In this document: one piece after another, positions 1 through 11,406 of the stretch | Position numbering within the stretch: position 1 is the first letter of the stretch | How the letters are laid out: the number at the start of each line of letters is the position of its first letter | Origin: Rhodamnia argentea | Taxonomy: Eukaryota; Streptophyta; Magnoliopsida; Myrtales; Myrtaceae | DNA: 64,000 bases | Direction of reading: 5' to 3' | NCBI RefSeq assembly: GCF_020921035.1 | Contig: NC_063150.1 | Location: 32,597,826 to 32,661,825, forward strand | The notes under the pieces: model-generated | What the model was told of the DNA's origin: nothing | The model's input: the letters and a program-made list of their open reading frames with translations, nothing else | The model's database searches: none | Program-made: the position numbers and the translations under genes

Positions 1-197
1 GGTAAAAACTCGAAATTCACTTCCAAGGAGGGCGGTTTTTCCCTCCCTCCAGATGTTATAGAATTAATAGAACACAAAAAATTCCTGCTAATTCAATCTC
101 TTTAGGTTGCAATAGATAGTACATTTTCTCTAGAAACCCTTCAAGATACAATGCTATGTGCATTAATATGTGACTCACATTTCAACAATGGGTGAAG

Positions 198-377
198 CAT
201 TACTTTGCGTCAGTCGACAAAGCGAAGAGTGTGCTCGGATGGAAACCAGAATTTGACCTGGTGGAAGGCCTTGCAGACTCCTACAACCTAGACTTTGGCC
301 GAGGGACGTTCAGAAAAGAGGCTGACTTCACCACCGACGACATGATCCTCGGAAAGAGTCTCGTCCTTCAGACCTAG
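198..377 (+). CDS. CSP41B: CSP41b, chloroplast stem-loop/RNA-binding protein, last exon only
   Basis: This is the C-terminal 59 residues of a CSP41b-type protein, an atypical short-chain dehydrogenase-fold protein of the chloroplast that binds and stabilises plastid mRNAs and rRNA and supports plastid transcription. The reading frame runs from HYFASVDKAKSVLGWKPEF through DSYNLDFGRGTFRKEADF to a TAG stop; this DFGRGTFRKEADFTTDDMIL block is diagnostic of the family. The exon starts at base 198 after an AG acceptor at 196-197, in phase 0. Bases 1-197 are the end of the preceding intron, and all earlier exons lie left of the window. I see no defect in the part present. Family recognition is from memory of the Arabidopsis protein. 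Confidence 0.9.
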   Translation, partial: HYFASVDKAKSVLGWKPEFDLVEGLADSYNLDFGRGTFRKEADFTTDDMILGKSLVLQT

Positions 378-827
378 ACAGATTCAAACCCTTTCCGATG
401 CTGTCATACAGATTTCTCTTTCTTTCTGCCCTATGCTATTCTTTTTTCCTTTCGCTAGGCCCTCCATGACTTCATGATCTTAACTGCAAATTGAAAAGCT
501 TTCCTTTAGGCAAAGTCATATTGGAGAGATGTAATTGTTGCATTATGTAGCTCTAAATCGAACTAGAAAAAAAATATGTTCAGAAATGCTTTGCTAGAGA
601 GAGACTCTGTTGCTGAGTTTTGCAGCCGGAAGGTTCATACCTTGGACCCGGTTTAACAATTTGGCATACCATCTGCTGAAGATGAAAAGCAGCAACATCC
701 AAGACCTAACTTTTCTCTCCGGTTTTTCGTGCTTCTTTTAATTTCCATCGAAACCTCAAATCACTGTTCAATACTGGGAGCCCTCTTTTATTTTGTTTGC
801 CAAATTCGTCAGACCTTTCTAATAGAC

Positions 828-935
828 ATGCGGCCTTATTGGTAAATGAATTGAGGGTGTGGGGACGCCAATATCATAGGTATGGGGTTCGACTCCCTTG
901 CTCTCTGCAAAAAAAGCATAACAAAATTTAGAAAG
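828..935 (+). mobile_element. Possible tRNA-derived SINE remnant
   Basis: Bases 886-896 read GGTTCGACTCC, a perfect Pol III B box. It lies about 50 bases downstream of a weak A-box-like stretch (TTGGTAAATGAATTGAGGG) and is followed by a short A-rich tail. No tRNA cloverleaf can be folded, so a SINE fragment is the simplest reading. No target duplication was found. Confidence 0.3.
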
Positions 936-2606
936 ATGAGAGTTAAAGATAAGACGGACAAAAAATGAAGAAAATCTGCGGGCCCTCTAAATGTAGGGAT
1001 ATCAAATATGGCATCAGAAGGGAAGCAACAAGATGCACAAAGTTTAGGCCTGAACTCATTTTATCCCATCAGGCCCGAAAAGAAAAGTTGAGTGCCTAGC
1101 GCTAGCAGAACATCGCGAGGTGCAGAATTGGCCTATCAGCTCTCGCCACTTTGCTTCAAGGCTTTTCAACTGCTTCTTTGGTCCACTTTAAAGAAATTGG
1201 GGGAGAGAAGGCCCCCCCTTGATGTGCTCCCAAAATTACTGGAGAATGCAGCAGGATTTTCAAATCCTGGTTGAGATTAAGCTGGAAAAGTAATCATGGT
1301 GTCAGCTGATGATATAAAGGAACTAAATTTCTTTGACCCGTCAAAATCTTTGTAAGGAAAAAAAAAAAAAACAAGATCTCGATCGAAAAAGGAAAAATAA
1401 ACACATGCCGATTGTCAATATAATTAAAATTTTACAACACAATATCTGATGGGCAAGCTAGGCGTCTTCGACATATACAAGCTGCCAGTTTGAGAGTGAG
1501 TGTGGAAGATAGGATCTGATCTTTTAGATTGATTGTACAAATCTTGGATTGATGATTGATTGATTCTGTCAATCCACAAGATTGGATCCTCAGTCTGCAA
1601 ACAGGAAAAGAAATATCATTTTCCTATTTTGTGATTTCTTGAATCTTACATTTACATGTCTCGATAACACAATACAAATTTTAGTCCTCCAGACTTCTTC
1701 ATTTTTCTGCAACTTCTCTTTCATTTTTTGTCCTTGATTTGAGGATATATCCACTCTCTCGAATTAGTTGTGTACGGAGCCACTTGTACAACGATTTCTT
1801 TGCACCATTGGTGCCGATGCTGTAATTATTTGAAAAACATTTTTCGAAAAAAATAATCATTGATATCTCTTTCAAAAATTAGTCAACAAAAGTGTTTTTT
1901 ACTATTGATAATAATTTATGCCTAATTATTCTCGTGGGTGATGAAAATATTCTATATTAGTTCATTCTTATAAGCAATACAAATGATTAGGCCGACTTTC
2001 ATGAGGAAAAACCATTACACGTTTTCCCAAAGGCCGAGTGATTAGTGTGGGCCAAATAAAAAGGGGGTTATTAGTTGATTAGTCTTAGTCAAATTCTAAA
2101 CCGCGTTAATCGCTCAGCTTTTTCCTGTCCAAATCTTGGAAAAACTTTTCATACATTATCCCTTTCATCAGGGCGGCAAGCACATATGATTCATCCTCAG
2201 AAAAAGATTGACGGTTGTTTCAGTTGATGGGAAGTCATTCTCTTAGGACCAACTGCCAAAACCTAAATCACGTCACACGATCTCGCTTAAAGTCCAAGGT
2301 TTTATATTATCCTCTTTAACAGTTCGTCATCTTCTTCGTTCTGCGACTTCGGTCCCACCACACATCCTTATCCAAAGACTTTAACTGAACCATCCAACTT
2401 TCATGGGGCAGCTGGAAAAGGTTGGAACGTGGACGGGAGCCTTACCAGAGCGAGGATCGGACGAGCCGGCACCGCTAAGTCATTCGGCCAAGTGTCGACC
2501 ACTCTGTTGCGTGCGTTGCAGAAGGTTCTTGTTCAGTCAAATTGCCAGAAGAAAGGGGAAGAAAAAAAGAAGAGAGCAGGGAAAGTTGTGAACCCGTTTT
2601 ACCTTT

Positions 2607-2995
2607 AACGATTTTCTAACCTCTCGTCCTCTTTATATTTGGAACTGGGAAGGAGATGATCCCGTATCATGCGAAGTACACACAACGATAGCGGACTTAT
2701 TCGATTTCAGATTTTATGGTATGCAAGATAAGTTTCAGTATCCAAAAATTAGAAAATCAATTTCGACGGGTGTTCTAGGTCCAGCTTAGACCAGCTTTTA
2801 TATTTTTCTTGTTCTATACTTTCGCGCGATCCTGCTATATTTCAAAAGAAACATTACAAACTCATTTTTGGGATGATTTCGGTTGCTGTGTTGCCTTAAC
2901 GATCCTCTAATCTCTCGTCCTCTTTATATTCGGAACTGGGAAGGAGATGATCCCCGTATCATGCGAAGAGTAGGCATGGCACAACGATATCGGAT
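2607..2995 (+). repeat. Direct repeat of ~90 bp, two copies 290 bp apart
   Basis: Copies at about 2607-2700 and 2897-2995 share the block around GGAACTGGGAAGGAGATGAT and the following CGTATCATGCGAAG, with a few substitutions and an 8-base insertion in the second copy. No coding or element signature is visible. Confidence 0.7.
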
Positions 2996-3109
2996 CGCGA
3001 ATAAGAAATGTTCTTTCATGCAATGGATAACGGGCTGACCTCTTATAGATTCCTCCAACTCAATGAATGAGGTGACTGCCTCCGGAAGGATCGGAACAGA
3101 CTTTCATAA

Positions 3110-3492
3110 GGAAAATTCTAAAAAAAATACTAATATATAGTACTTGTACAAATTTAATTATAATTTTTTTCAATTGAGCATTAAACATTTTGTATTTATA
3201 TCAATTCAGTTCATTCGATCAATTTTAGCTGGGAATCGTCAACATAGATGTGGACTGTCCTACATGACATGGCCGGTAAAAAGAAAAAAACGAATTACAA
3301 GTATTTAATATTATTTAAAAAAATGTCCATGTCGGCGTCGGTCACTATGGAGGACAACTAGCTTCCATGTTAGTGATTTCCAGGAAAATTAACCTAATAC
3401 ACTGAATTAGCACAAATGTAAAAAATTTAGGACCCAATTGGCAAAAAAAATAGTATAGAAGATTTATGTATCTTTTTTGATAATTTTTAGGG
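3110..3492. mobile_element. Family A long-TIR element, degenerate
   Basis: The left arm (GGAAAATTCTAAAAAAAATAC, then ...TATCAATTCAGTTCATTCGATCAATTTTAGCTGG) is the inverted counterpart of the right arm (CTGAATTAGCACAAATGTAAAAAATTTAGGA ... GATAATTTTTAGGG). It has the family layout: arms of sequential 'AATT-CAGT-CCTAAA' blocks, then a centre with a 'GTGGACT...ACATGACATGGCCGG' motif. There is no ORF. It lies about 780 bp upstream of the galactinol synthase start. Confidence 0.6.
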
Positions 3493-3998
3493 ATGGAAAG
3501 GTGGTGCCCGACAAGGCGGTGGTGACGATAATTAGGAGTGATTGATTTTCGATCCGGTTTGATTTCCCTCAAGAACCGGACACTAAGACCAATGGTCCGG
3601 TTCTCATTTTTCGGAATCGGGGACCAGATTAGCCACCCTAAGAACAGGGAACCGGATAGGACTGTCGGTCCAGTCCTGTTCCCGATTGGTTCCAAGGATC
3701 CCAATCGGGAGGCGTCGAGCAAGAAGTACCTGATGCAGGCGAGAGGGATTGAGTGAGCCGAGCGAAGTTGGAGGCATCAAGGACACATGTACGTTATCGT
3801 TTCTCAAGGAATTTAATGAATTTTGTGGATAAAGCTTGGTATAAGTTTTTTTTTTTTTTTGTTCAAATACACAAGGTTGATATGAATAAAATAGACTAGA
3901 GAAAGCCAAAGCGAAACGACTTTTATCCGTCGCGTCAACCGAAAACGGTAAGGAAACGACAGCGTTCGTTTCACTGCATGGGACCAAATTGACTATGT

Positions 3999-4006
3999 CC
4001 ACGTGG
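3999..4006. promoter_or_regulatory. G-box / ABRE core upstream of galactinol synthase
   Basis: The palindrome CCACGTGG lies about 270 bases upstream of the galactinol synthase ATG. G-box/ABRE cores bind bZIP and bHLH factors, and galactinol synthases are commonly induced by ABA, drought or heat. That link is inference from one motif. Confidence 0.45.
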
Positions 4007-4167
4007 GGGTGTGTATTAAAAATCGCCGAATCTTTGGGGCGGTCCGAACATCCTAATTCAATTCCGCCTCATAAGATTTTCCGAAAATAAAATTATAAAT
4101 TTTTCATTTAATTAAAATTATTTTAATTTTAAGTGTACTTTCCTTAAATAAAATAACCCTAAGTTTC

Positions 4168-4175
4168 TATATAAA
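4168..4175 (+). promoter_or_regulatory. TATA box of galactinol synthase
   Basis: TATATAAA sits 107 bases upstream of the ATG at 4275, a normal spacing for a plant core promoter with a leader of about 70-75 bases. Confidence 0.7.
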
Positions 4176-4274
4176 CCCCATCACTCCACCTTCCCACAAG
4201 CCAAACCATATTCTCAACCTTGTTCTCGAAAATCAATCTTTCACTCTGCACCGTCATATTATAATCCACGTCTA

Positions 4275-6497
4275 ATGGCGCCAGACATCACTCGAGCCGC
4301 TGTCGCTGCTGCCAAGCCTGATGGGGACGCGACAAGGCCCGCCGCCTCGCAGAGCCGAGCGTACGTGACGTTCCTTGCGGGGGACGGCGACTACGTGAAG
4401 GGGGTGATAGGGCTGGCCAAGGGGCTGAGGAAGGCCAAGAGCAAGAACCCACTCGTGGTGGCAACGCTGCCCGACGTGCCGGCCGAGCACCGCCGCATGC
4501 TAGTGGAGCAAGGGTGCGTGGTGAGGGAGATCGAGCCGGTGCACCCGCCGGAGAGCCACCGGACTGAGTTCGCCATGGCCTACTACGTCATCAACTATTC
4601 TAAGCTTCGTCTTTGGGAGGTAAGCGCTTTGCATGCGCAACACGTTTTCCTATTGTCACTTTGACATATTTGGGCCTGGGATTATAAGCTATTTGAAGTG
4701 GTTCCTTGGCTATCGAAGGGGGTTATTTGGTAAATTTAAGCATGTTAGGCGTCGCTATACATCCACTACGTGTAGATTTGTAGTATTAAATACCAAAAAG
4801 GAAAGGATAAAAACAAATAAATATAAATCTCCTTTAATTAGCGTTTTGATATATTTTTTCGCACTTACCGCATAAGACCAATTTCCAAGCTATTCTCCAC
4901 CATGTTCCTATTGTTATTAGGCATTAGTTACTAAAATTGGCGTGGACTTAAGGTAATTAATTAGATTTTGCTAGTTGTCCAGCTCCATATATACAACGCT
5001 TTTTATGTAATCTTTCAATATAATGTGTAACTACTACGATTCACTTAGTCTTTTACCTTACAAATTAAAGGAATCGGAAAAGTCCTTAAGCGATGTCAAT
5101 TTCGTCATAAACATTTTAATTATCTTAATTTAGTTCTAGATTTTTTTATTCGGAGCTAATTCAATCTTTCAGGCTAGTTTTGGCCGAATATTCGACACAT
5201 GGCACGATCGGTGCGAAATGTTGACATTTTTTAATTATATTAAAATAATAACTTTTGTCCCCGTTTTATTTTTTTCCTTTCTCTCTTTTTTTACTCCTCT
5301 TACCTTGAATGCCACGGCCATGTTGGCGAAGCCAGCGAGGACGGCCTTGCTTGGCAAGGGTTGGCCTCGCCCCCGCTGGCGATCATCCTCACCCTGGCGA
5401 GTGCCAACCTTGCTTAGGTGAGGCCAGCCCTTGCACAAAAGAAAGGTAAAGAGAAAAAAAGAAGAAGAAAAGGACAAGAGTACCAAAAAAATTTAAAAAT
5501 AAAATATAATTAGAAATTGTCTGCTAAAACTAGTTAGAAGGATGGAATTGACTTTGTATGACTAAATTGGCACAATCAAAAGTTTTAAAATTAAATTGGC
5601 ACTAAGGGCTTTTCTGACAGTTTTCCCTACAAAATGAGTCATTATTTGAGTTACTAATTTAGGCAAGTGTTTTTTTTCTATTCCAAATGTTGGTCGAAAT
5701 TGGCAGTTTGTGGAGTATGGCAAGATGATATACCTGGACGGGGACATCCAAGTGTTCGACAACATAGACCATCTCTTCGACCTCCCGAGCGGCAACTTCT
5801 ACGCCGTGATGGACTGTTTCTGCGAGAAGACGTGGAGCCACACGCCTCAGAACCGGATCGGATACTGCCAACAGAACCCGGACAAGGTCCGATGGCCCGA
5901 AGAACTCGGCCCGAAGCCTCCTCTCTACTTCAATGCCGGCATGTTCGTGTTCGAGCCGGACCTCAACACTTACCGTGACCTGCTCCACACCGTCAAGATC
6001 ACACGGCCTACCCCTTTTGCTGAGCAGGTAGGATGGATCTTGATTCGATTCTGAGTGATCCCATGACGTTCCGAAGTCGGACTACCGTTGTGATTTGGAT
6101 TGCTAGATGTTTGATTCTGGTGTCACGAAATTCGTCGCAGGACTTCTTGAACATGTACTTTAGGAATGTGTACAAGCCGATCCCGGTGGTCTACAACCTC
6201 GTCATGGCCATGCTGTGGCGCCACCCCGAGAACTTCGTGCTCGACGAGGTCAAGGTGGCTCACTACTGCGCAGCTGGGTCCAAGCCATGGCGGTTCACGG
6301 GCGAGGAGGCCAACATGGACAGGGACGACATCAAAGCGCTGGTCAAGAAATGGTGGGACATCTTCGACAACGAGTCGCTGGACTACAACAACTTTGCGGG
6401 CCAAGACCACGCCCTGCCCGCAGACTTGCAGCCCTTCCTGGCGGCGCTGCCAAAGGCTGGGGTCCGCGATTGTTTCTCCGCTCCGTCCGCTGCTTGA
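4275..6497 (+). CDS. GOLS: Galactinol synthase (GT8 family), 3 exons, 340 aa
   Basis: Galactinol synthase transfers galactose from UDP-galactose to myo-inositol. It is the committed step of raffinose-family oligosaccharide synthesis in the cytosol and is linked to stress tolerance and phloem or seed carbohydrate. Exons are 4275-4619, 5707-6027 and 6141-6497, all phase 0 with GT-AG introns, giving 340 residues (family usual ~325-345). Visible landmarks are AYVTFLAGDGDYVKGVIGLA at the N-terminus, the metal-binding DGD (residues 126-128) in MIYLDGDIQVF, NAGMFVFEP, HYCAAGSKPWR, and the family's hydrophobic C-terminal pentapeptide APSAA. The start is the first in-frame ATG after the TATA box. Intron 1 is 1087 bp and carries a family A inverted-repeat element; intron 2 is 113 bp. 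The coding sequence is far more GC-rich than its surroundings. No defects seen. Confidence 0.96.
5075..5628. mobile_element. Family A long-TIR element inside GOLS intron 1
   Basis: The left arm begins GGAAAAGTCCTTAAGCGATG and continues with '...AATTTAGTTCTAG'. The right arm ends '...TTAAATTGGCACTAAGGGC' and TTTTCTGACAGTTTTCCC, its inverted counterpart. The centre contains a GC-rich 'GGCGAGTGCCAACCTTGC' type block. It ends about 80 bp before the exon 2 acceptor and has no coding capacity. Confidence 0.7.
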
Positions 6498-6707
6498 TTA
6501 TAAGCTCGTCGCGGGTGTTTATTAAGTTCGTGACGCGAGTTAAAAGATGATTAATTTAATTATGCTTATGATGCTTAATTAATTTTCTAATTTGACTAGC
6601 AAGGCCCTTGTTTTGTAAGGGAAGGAGTCTGGGATAGACAATATTCTAGTTCTGTGCTTTGTGGTGAGCTATGTTTGGATTGTGAATGCTTCACTAGGTG
6701 TTGATTA

Positions 6708-6724
6708 TGTGTGTGTGTGTGTGT
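6708..6724. repeat. GT dinucleotide microsatellite
   Basis: About eight GT units lie just downstream of GOLS. Confidence 0.8.
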
Positions 6725-7429
6725 GGTGTTGCATGATATAGTGAGAATTAAATTAGCTCAGACCTAGAATCATTCATCCATATATGTGGTGAAAATGAAA
6801 AGAGCACACTTTTACTTGATCTTAACCAGGTGATTCAGTCTTCTCTTGGGTGAACAACAGATTTACAAAACAATTGATTATTCATGTTTCTCCTTAGTTC
6901 AATTAAATGTTTGAATGATTGGAAAAGGTCCAGGCTAGGGGTTTTTTCTTCTCTCTCTCTGTTGGCAAACCCCTCATCTCCCAAAGTTACCTCTTTTGAA
7001 GCTCTTCTCCATGCTCTCAGCTTCAGTTTCAGAAGTAGAGAGCCTAGTTAATCCTTTTTTTTTTATTTTCTTGATTGTCTTTTCTTTTTCCTCTCGATAT
7101 GTTTTGAGAGTTTGTGTGTGAATAAATTTCTGTAGTTGATCTTGGTTAATGTGGAGGACCAATTCGATCATCCGTCTAATCGACAGCCACTAAGGAAAAT
7201 GTTTGTGACGTGACTCCACAACCTCTCCAAGATAAGGCCGCTCTTCTCTCCCTATCTAAATTTATGTCAAGATTTGAGGATTTTGCTCTCCCAAACTAAA
7301 TCTAGATATTCTGACCACACAAAAAAAAAAAAAAACTAAATCTAATATAGATTTGAGCCTTCCTTACTTGTATTTGATTTGTGTTTTTTTTTTGTATTTG
7401 ATTTATTGTTTTTTTTTTTGGACAGCGAA

Positions 7430-7702
7430 GGTGATGACGTTGACCCTAGGCACCGTTACAAATGGATTGGGAGATCTCGGCGTGTATTCATCACTGAATC
7501 CGGTGATCGGCCATCGATGATTTACGGTGGTAGATCTATTCTTGAGGGATGAGAGTGTGCTTCTAACTGCAGAATATGCTTTGTTATTTTCTTTCTAGCA
7601 TTTGCTTTGTTCTGCAGTTATTTTGTATTTGCTATACTCGAAGGCCTTCTATATACCTCTCAAATGATGAATGGAATCTTTTCTATGGATAAAAAAAAAA
7701 AA
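7430..7702 (+). mobile_element. Possible 5'-truncated LINE tail
   Basis: The end of this stretch reads CTCAAATGATGAATGGAATC, then TTTTCTATGGAT followed by 12 A. That is the usual look of a plant L1 3' end with poly(A). No target duplication and no RT domain are visible, so the call is tentative. Confidence 0.35.
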
Positions 7703-8537
7703 GAAATTGCACAAGCAGCATGTATTAATTGCGATAGGGAAAATTAGCCCATAGAAATGAACGATTTCTGACTAAACTAACCGAAATGACTATATTGAAA
7801 TTTCGCACAAAAGCTTAGAATCAAATTAACAAAATTGAAAATTTTAAAATTGAATGGGCATCCATACGATAGGCTCAGAAATAATTAAACAATTTTTTCG
7901 AATGCGACATACTCAAGTCTCAATTTTTGACCAAAAAAATAAAGTTTCAATTCTAGCGGCGGATGAGGTAGGTGCCAATCCTCTCGCCCCTCCCCCCCGG
8001 CCCGGCTCCATCTTAGGGAGGAACAAATTAGTCTTAATTATTTTTTTTCCATCCGTTTATGTGTTCATTTATTTTTCTCTGACGGGTCTCAATATGAGTA
8101 CTTGATTTACATCCCCGCAGATACATTCCAATATTCGCGGGGAGAGGTTACGATGAAACAATTCGGTCAGAGATAGATAACAAGGAAAATTTTGGTTTTT
8201 TTCTAGTGAGTAGATTAGGAGATTAGATACTTTTCTTTTTCCAAGATTAGATGTACAAACTTTGCGTGTATACAGAAATTGACATTGAAAGGATTTTCCA
8301 AAATGGTCATGCTACAAATATGTAAATTATCGTTTAATGAAAAGAAATTATTGACGCAATATGGGATTTAAAGATTTGAATTTCTTTTGGTAAGTTTGTT
8401 TGAAAAATGAATAAGATCCAAATTTAATGCAATATAAAACAGATAAATTGTAATTGTTAATCTACGCAATCACCCATTCATAGAATTTTTATGAGATAAC
8501 TAATTGATGATCCAGTATGAGATCATCTTCACTTTAT

Positions 8538-9188
8538 GGGATAAATTCATCTAGAGTGTCATAACTTTCGTACAACGTTCACCTAAGTGCCATTATTTTT
8601 TTTTCACTCACTCGAGTGCCTCAAATTTCAAAAATCGACAACTTAAGTGCCATCGGCGATTTACCTCACCGGAAATACGATGTGGACATGGGAAAATCTA
8701 AGGTGGCACCGCCGGAGCAAATTTTTGGAATTTTGCAATAATTTTTGGAATTTTTCTAATATTTCTTTTTAATTTTGTAGTTTTTAATTTTTTTCCCCAT
8801 TGTATTCCCTTGGCCGGCGAGGGTCATCGACGGCCGATTCTTGGCGAGGTAGCGATGAAGGCTTCATGGCCTTGTCGATCGTAGGCGAGGGCTCGACATC
8901 CCTCGCCAAATCTGCGCGACGATTGCCTTGCTAATGGCTGGCGGGGGCACTAAGGCACTCGCCCTTGTAAACAAAGAAAAAAAGGAAAAGGAAAAAAGAA
9001 TAAAGAATAATAAAAATCCATGAAAAAAAAGAAAAATAATTAAAAATTTTACGTAAGATGATTTGCCGGAAATGACAATGAACGGAACAATTTTACTTCG
9101 ACGTGGTACTCAAGTAAGCGAAAAGAAAAAAGTTACACTTAAATGATTGCTGTATGAAAGTTATGGCACTCCAAGTAAATTTATTCCT
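8538..9188. mobile_element. Family B TIR element, ~650 bp
   Basis: The left end GGGATAAATTCATCTAGAGT, followed by GTCATAACTTTCGTACAACG, matches the inverse of the right end (GTATGAAAGTTATGGCACTC then CAAGTAAATTTATTCCTT) over about 60 bases. The centre is AT-rich plus a GC-rich block of GGCGAGG repeats. It is non-coding and MITE-like. Confidence 0.75.
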
Positions 9189-9486
9189 TACTTTATATAG
9201 TAGTATATGTATTTTGCATCTCTTTTCTGTGATTCCTTTTTCTTGCACTTTCTTTCCATTTTCTGCTTTTTAGTTTGCAAGTTTCTGAAGCAATTCACGC
9301 CAACAATAAGCAATATATATCTTTGGATGTTGAACGTATCGAAACTATCTCTCATTGATAGCAATTATTTTTCCAATAGAAAAAGAGCCAGGTAATGTTG
9401 ATAGATAGCCACAAGTGAAAAAAATGTATCTTGATAGAAAATAGCCACAAAGCCACGAGTTTACAGACATGAGAAAATTATAACAA

Positions 9487-10260
9487 AGTAAAAGTGCGTT
9501 TGTCTGAGTGAAAATATTTTTCGAGAATCAATTTTCCGGACTTTCATCCATTTGATTCATCGAAAATGACTTAGGGCGTGCAAGGCAACACTTCTGCTCT
9601 AGAAATTAACTTACGGCAAAAAATTAGTTTTTCTATTTCTGCTTCTAAGCATAAGTTGATTTTTCTAATTTTGGAGCAAAAAAAAAAACATGCTCTAAAA
9701 GTAGAAAAATAAAGTTGCGTAACCAAATGCATTTTTACTCTAAAAGCACTTATAGAGCAAAAATTGTACTCTAAAAGTGTTGTCATGCACACCCACCCTT
9801 AGTTAACGAAAAAAACTTTCCGATCAACTGAAAATTTATGTAAAAAATTAGAAAAGTGAATTCCTAAATCTAAAGAGGTGAAAACACTTTTCGGAATTAC
9901 TTCACTCAATTTTTTTAATTTTTAAAATTGCTTATGATTATTATTATTATTTTATTTATTTTATATGTTGTACTTCATATTTTACTTTATTTTTATTTTC
10001 TTTTTTCTTCTCCCTTTACCAGTCACCGGGCCTTGGCGACAGCCGGTCAGCCGACGAGCCTTGAGCTCGCTAGTGGTTGTTGTCGGTCATTGTGGAGGAA
10101 AATGGGGAAAAAAAAAAAGGAAAGGAAAAAGATTTAAAATTTTGATTTTTTTATGAGGTAAAGTGACGAGACTGAAATCATTTTTCATATGAAATCTAAA
10201 GACCAGAAAATATTTTCGATCAAATATTATTAAACAAAGAAAAACTAACCATTTTTCTGA
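9487..10260. mobile_element. Family C (TTTTCGGAAAA-type) element, interrupted
   Basis: Blocks such as GAAAATATTTTTCGAGAATC and TTTTCCGGACTTTCATCC on the left, and GAAAATATTTTCGATCAAAT on the right, resemble the better-preserved family C copy at 39790-40504. A hAT-like MITE (9575-9797) has inserted into the left arm. Boundaries are approximate. Confidence 0.45.
9575..9797. mobile_element. hAT-like MITE nested in family C element
   Basis: The left terminus GGCGTGCAAGGCAACACTTC pairs with the right terminus (AAAGTGTTGTCATGCACACC, then CACCC). The direct repeat CTTAG flanks it at 9570-9574 and 9798-9802. The inside is AT-rich with repeated 'GCTCTA/TAGAGC' motifs. It is 223 bp and non-coding. The 'G-TGTGCATGACAACACTT' end is typical of hAT-derived MITEs; the exact target duplication length is uncertain. 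Confidence 0.65.
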
Positions 10261-11406
10261 AAAATGAAAAGAAAGAAAAGAGATTTATAATGAAGTTAGT
10301 CGCCAAAGTAGCTGTAGCTGGTGAGATAATGAACAGATTGCTCAGTCCAGGAGTGGAAGGAAGAGGAATATGTCAACTGATCTGCAGAAGGTGGCTGGTT
10401 AGTCCGGCTAATAATATGCTCTCTTGGAATATTAGAGCTTTAACGAATCCCCCAAGCACAGAAAAATATTTAAAATTTAGTGAGGATGTCTATCCATATG
10501 TTTTGCTCGCTTGAACCTAGAGTAAAGGAAAAGAATGCGAGGAAAGAGTAAATAAATCTTTCCCAACTGTGACTTGGACTCAAAAGTATATGTTGGTAAA
10601 ATATGGTTTAATGGGATGATGACACTCTGTTTAAGGAATTATTTGCCCCATAACATTGCTAATGGCTACCGGCAAAAATCCTCCTGAATACAACAGAGTT
10701 TCAAGGAGATTATTAGATAGCAATTCTAATAATTTTCCAAAAACTCTCTAGGAAACAATGTAAAGGAAGGCTATATCTCTCTTATTTGGAAAGAACGAAA
10801 ATTGAAAGTGAAGTAATTCTGAAATGAACAGAACACTTGAATATATAACGAGAAAGGAACTCACATTTTTGCATTCAAAAATTAGTTAATTCTCATACAC
10901 CCTTTCATTATTCGAAAATAGTTTTTTATTTAAAAATTTGCAACTCTTCATGTCCAATAACGGATAGTTTAGACAAACATCTTCATGTTTGAAGCTGTAC
11001 ATCCAATCACATCGTTTCATGTCTGAATCGATAGTTATTTTTGAACATACACAAATACTTTAATGGGTTACAAGAGTGTCAGTTTGATTGTTATGTCCGA
11101 ACGGACATAAACCTTCTAAAAGATATAAGAGTGTCTTATATTCGTGAACAGTCGCCTTGTTCTAATGAGTCACGAAATTTATTTATATAATAATAATTTA
11201 GTAATAAAAAATAAAAAAAATAATTGTTGAATAAAGCCAATTTCGGACCGCGATCGCGCAAACGTGCAAAGTGCTAAGTACGCCTAATTATTGCGTAGTC
11301 ACATGCAAGTATAGTGGGGTGTAACACACTTATCCATTTCTTTCTTTGATAGATTATATTAGATTTCTAACTAATAAAGTAGCTTGCTCTCTATCTTTCA
11401 TCCTAT
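10261..11406. other. Intergenic, with a faint LINE ORF2 trace
   Basis: A frame at about 10290-10514 contains NNMLSWNIRALTNPP, resembling the start of a plant L1 ORF2 endonuclease ('SWNIRGL'). The rest of the stretch is AT-rich with no gene. Confidence 0.35.

Larger units (their letters stand above)
378..3109. other. Intergenic, CSP41b 3' flank to first inverted-repeat element
   Basis: The first few hundred bases are the probable CSP41b 3' UTR. The rest is AT-rich DNA with no convincing gene. It holds a possible SINE remnant near 828-935 and a direct repeat at 2607-2995. Short open frames near 1092 and 2403 show no family signature. Confidence 0.6.
6498..8537. other. Intergenic, GOLS 3' flank
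   Basis: This contains the GOLS 3' UTR, a GT microsatellite at 6708-6724, a LINE-tail-like stretch near 7430-7702, and AT-rich DNA after it. No gene is supported. Confidence 0.6.

Noticed and set aside
2403-2591. 62-aa open frame with basic C-terminus
   Set aside because: No start context, promoter or family signature; length is expected by chance.
4272-4576. Minus-strand frames opposite galactinol synthase exon 1
   Set aside because: Shadows of a GC-rich coding exon on the other strand.
6928-7430. Continuation of the LINE-tail-like sequence to a CT-rich 5' part
   Set aside because: No target duplication or LINE domain links 6928-7430 to the poly(A)-ended stretch, so only the tail was reported.
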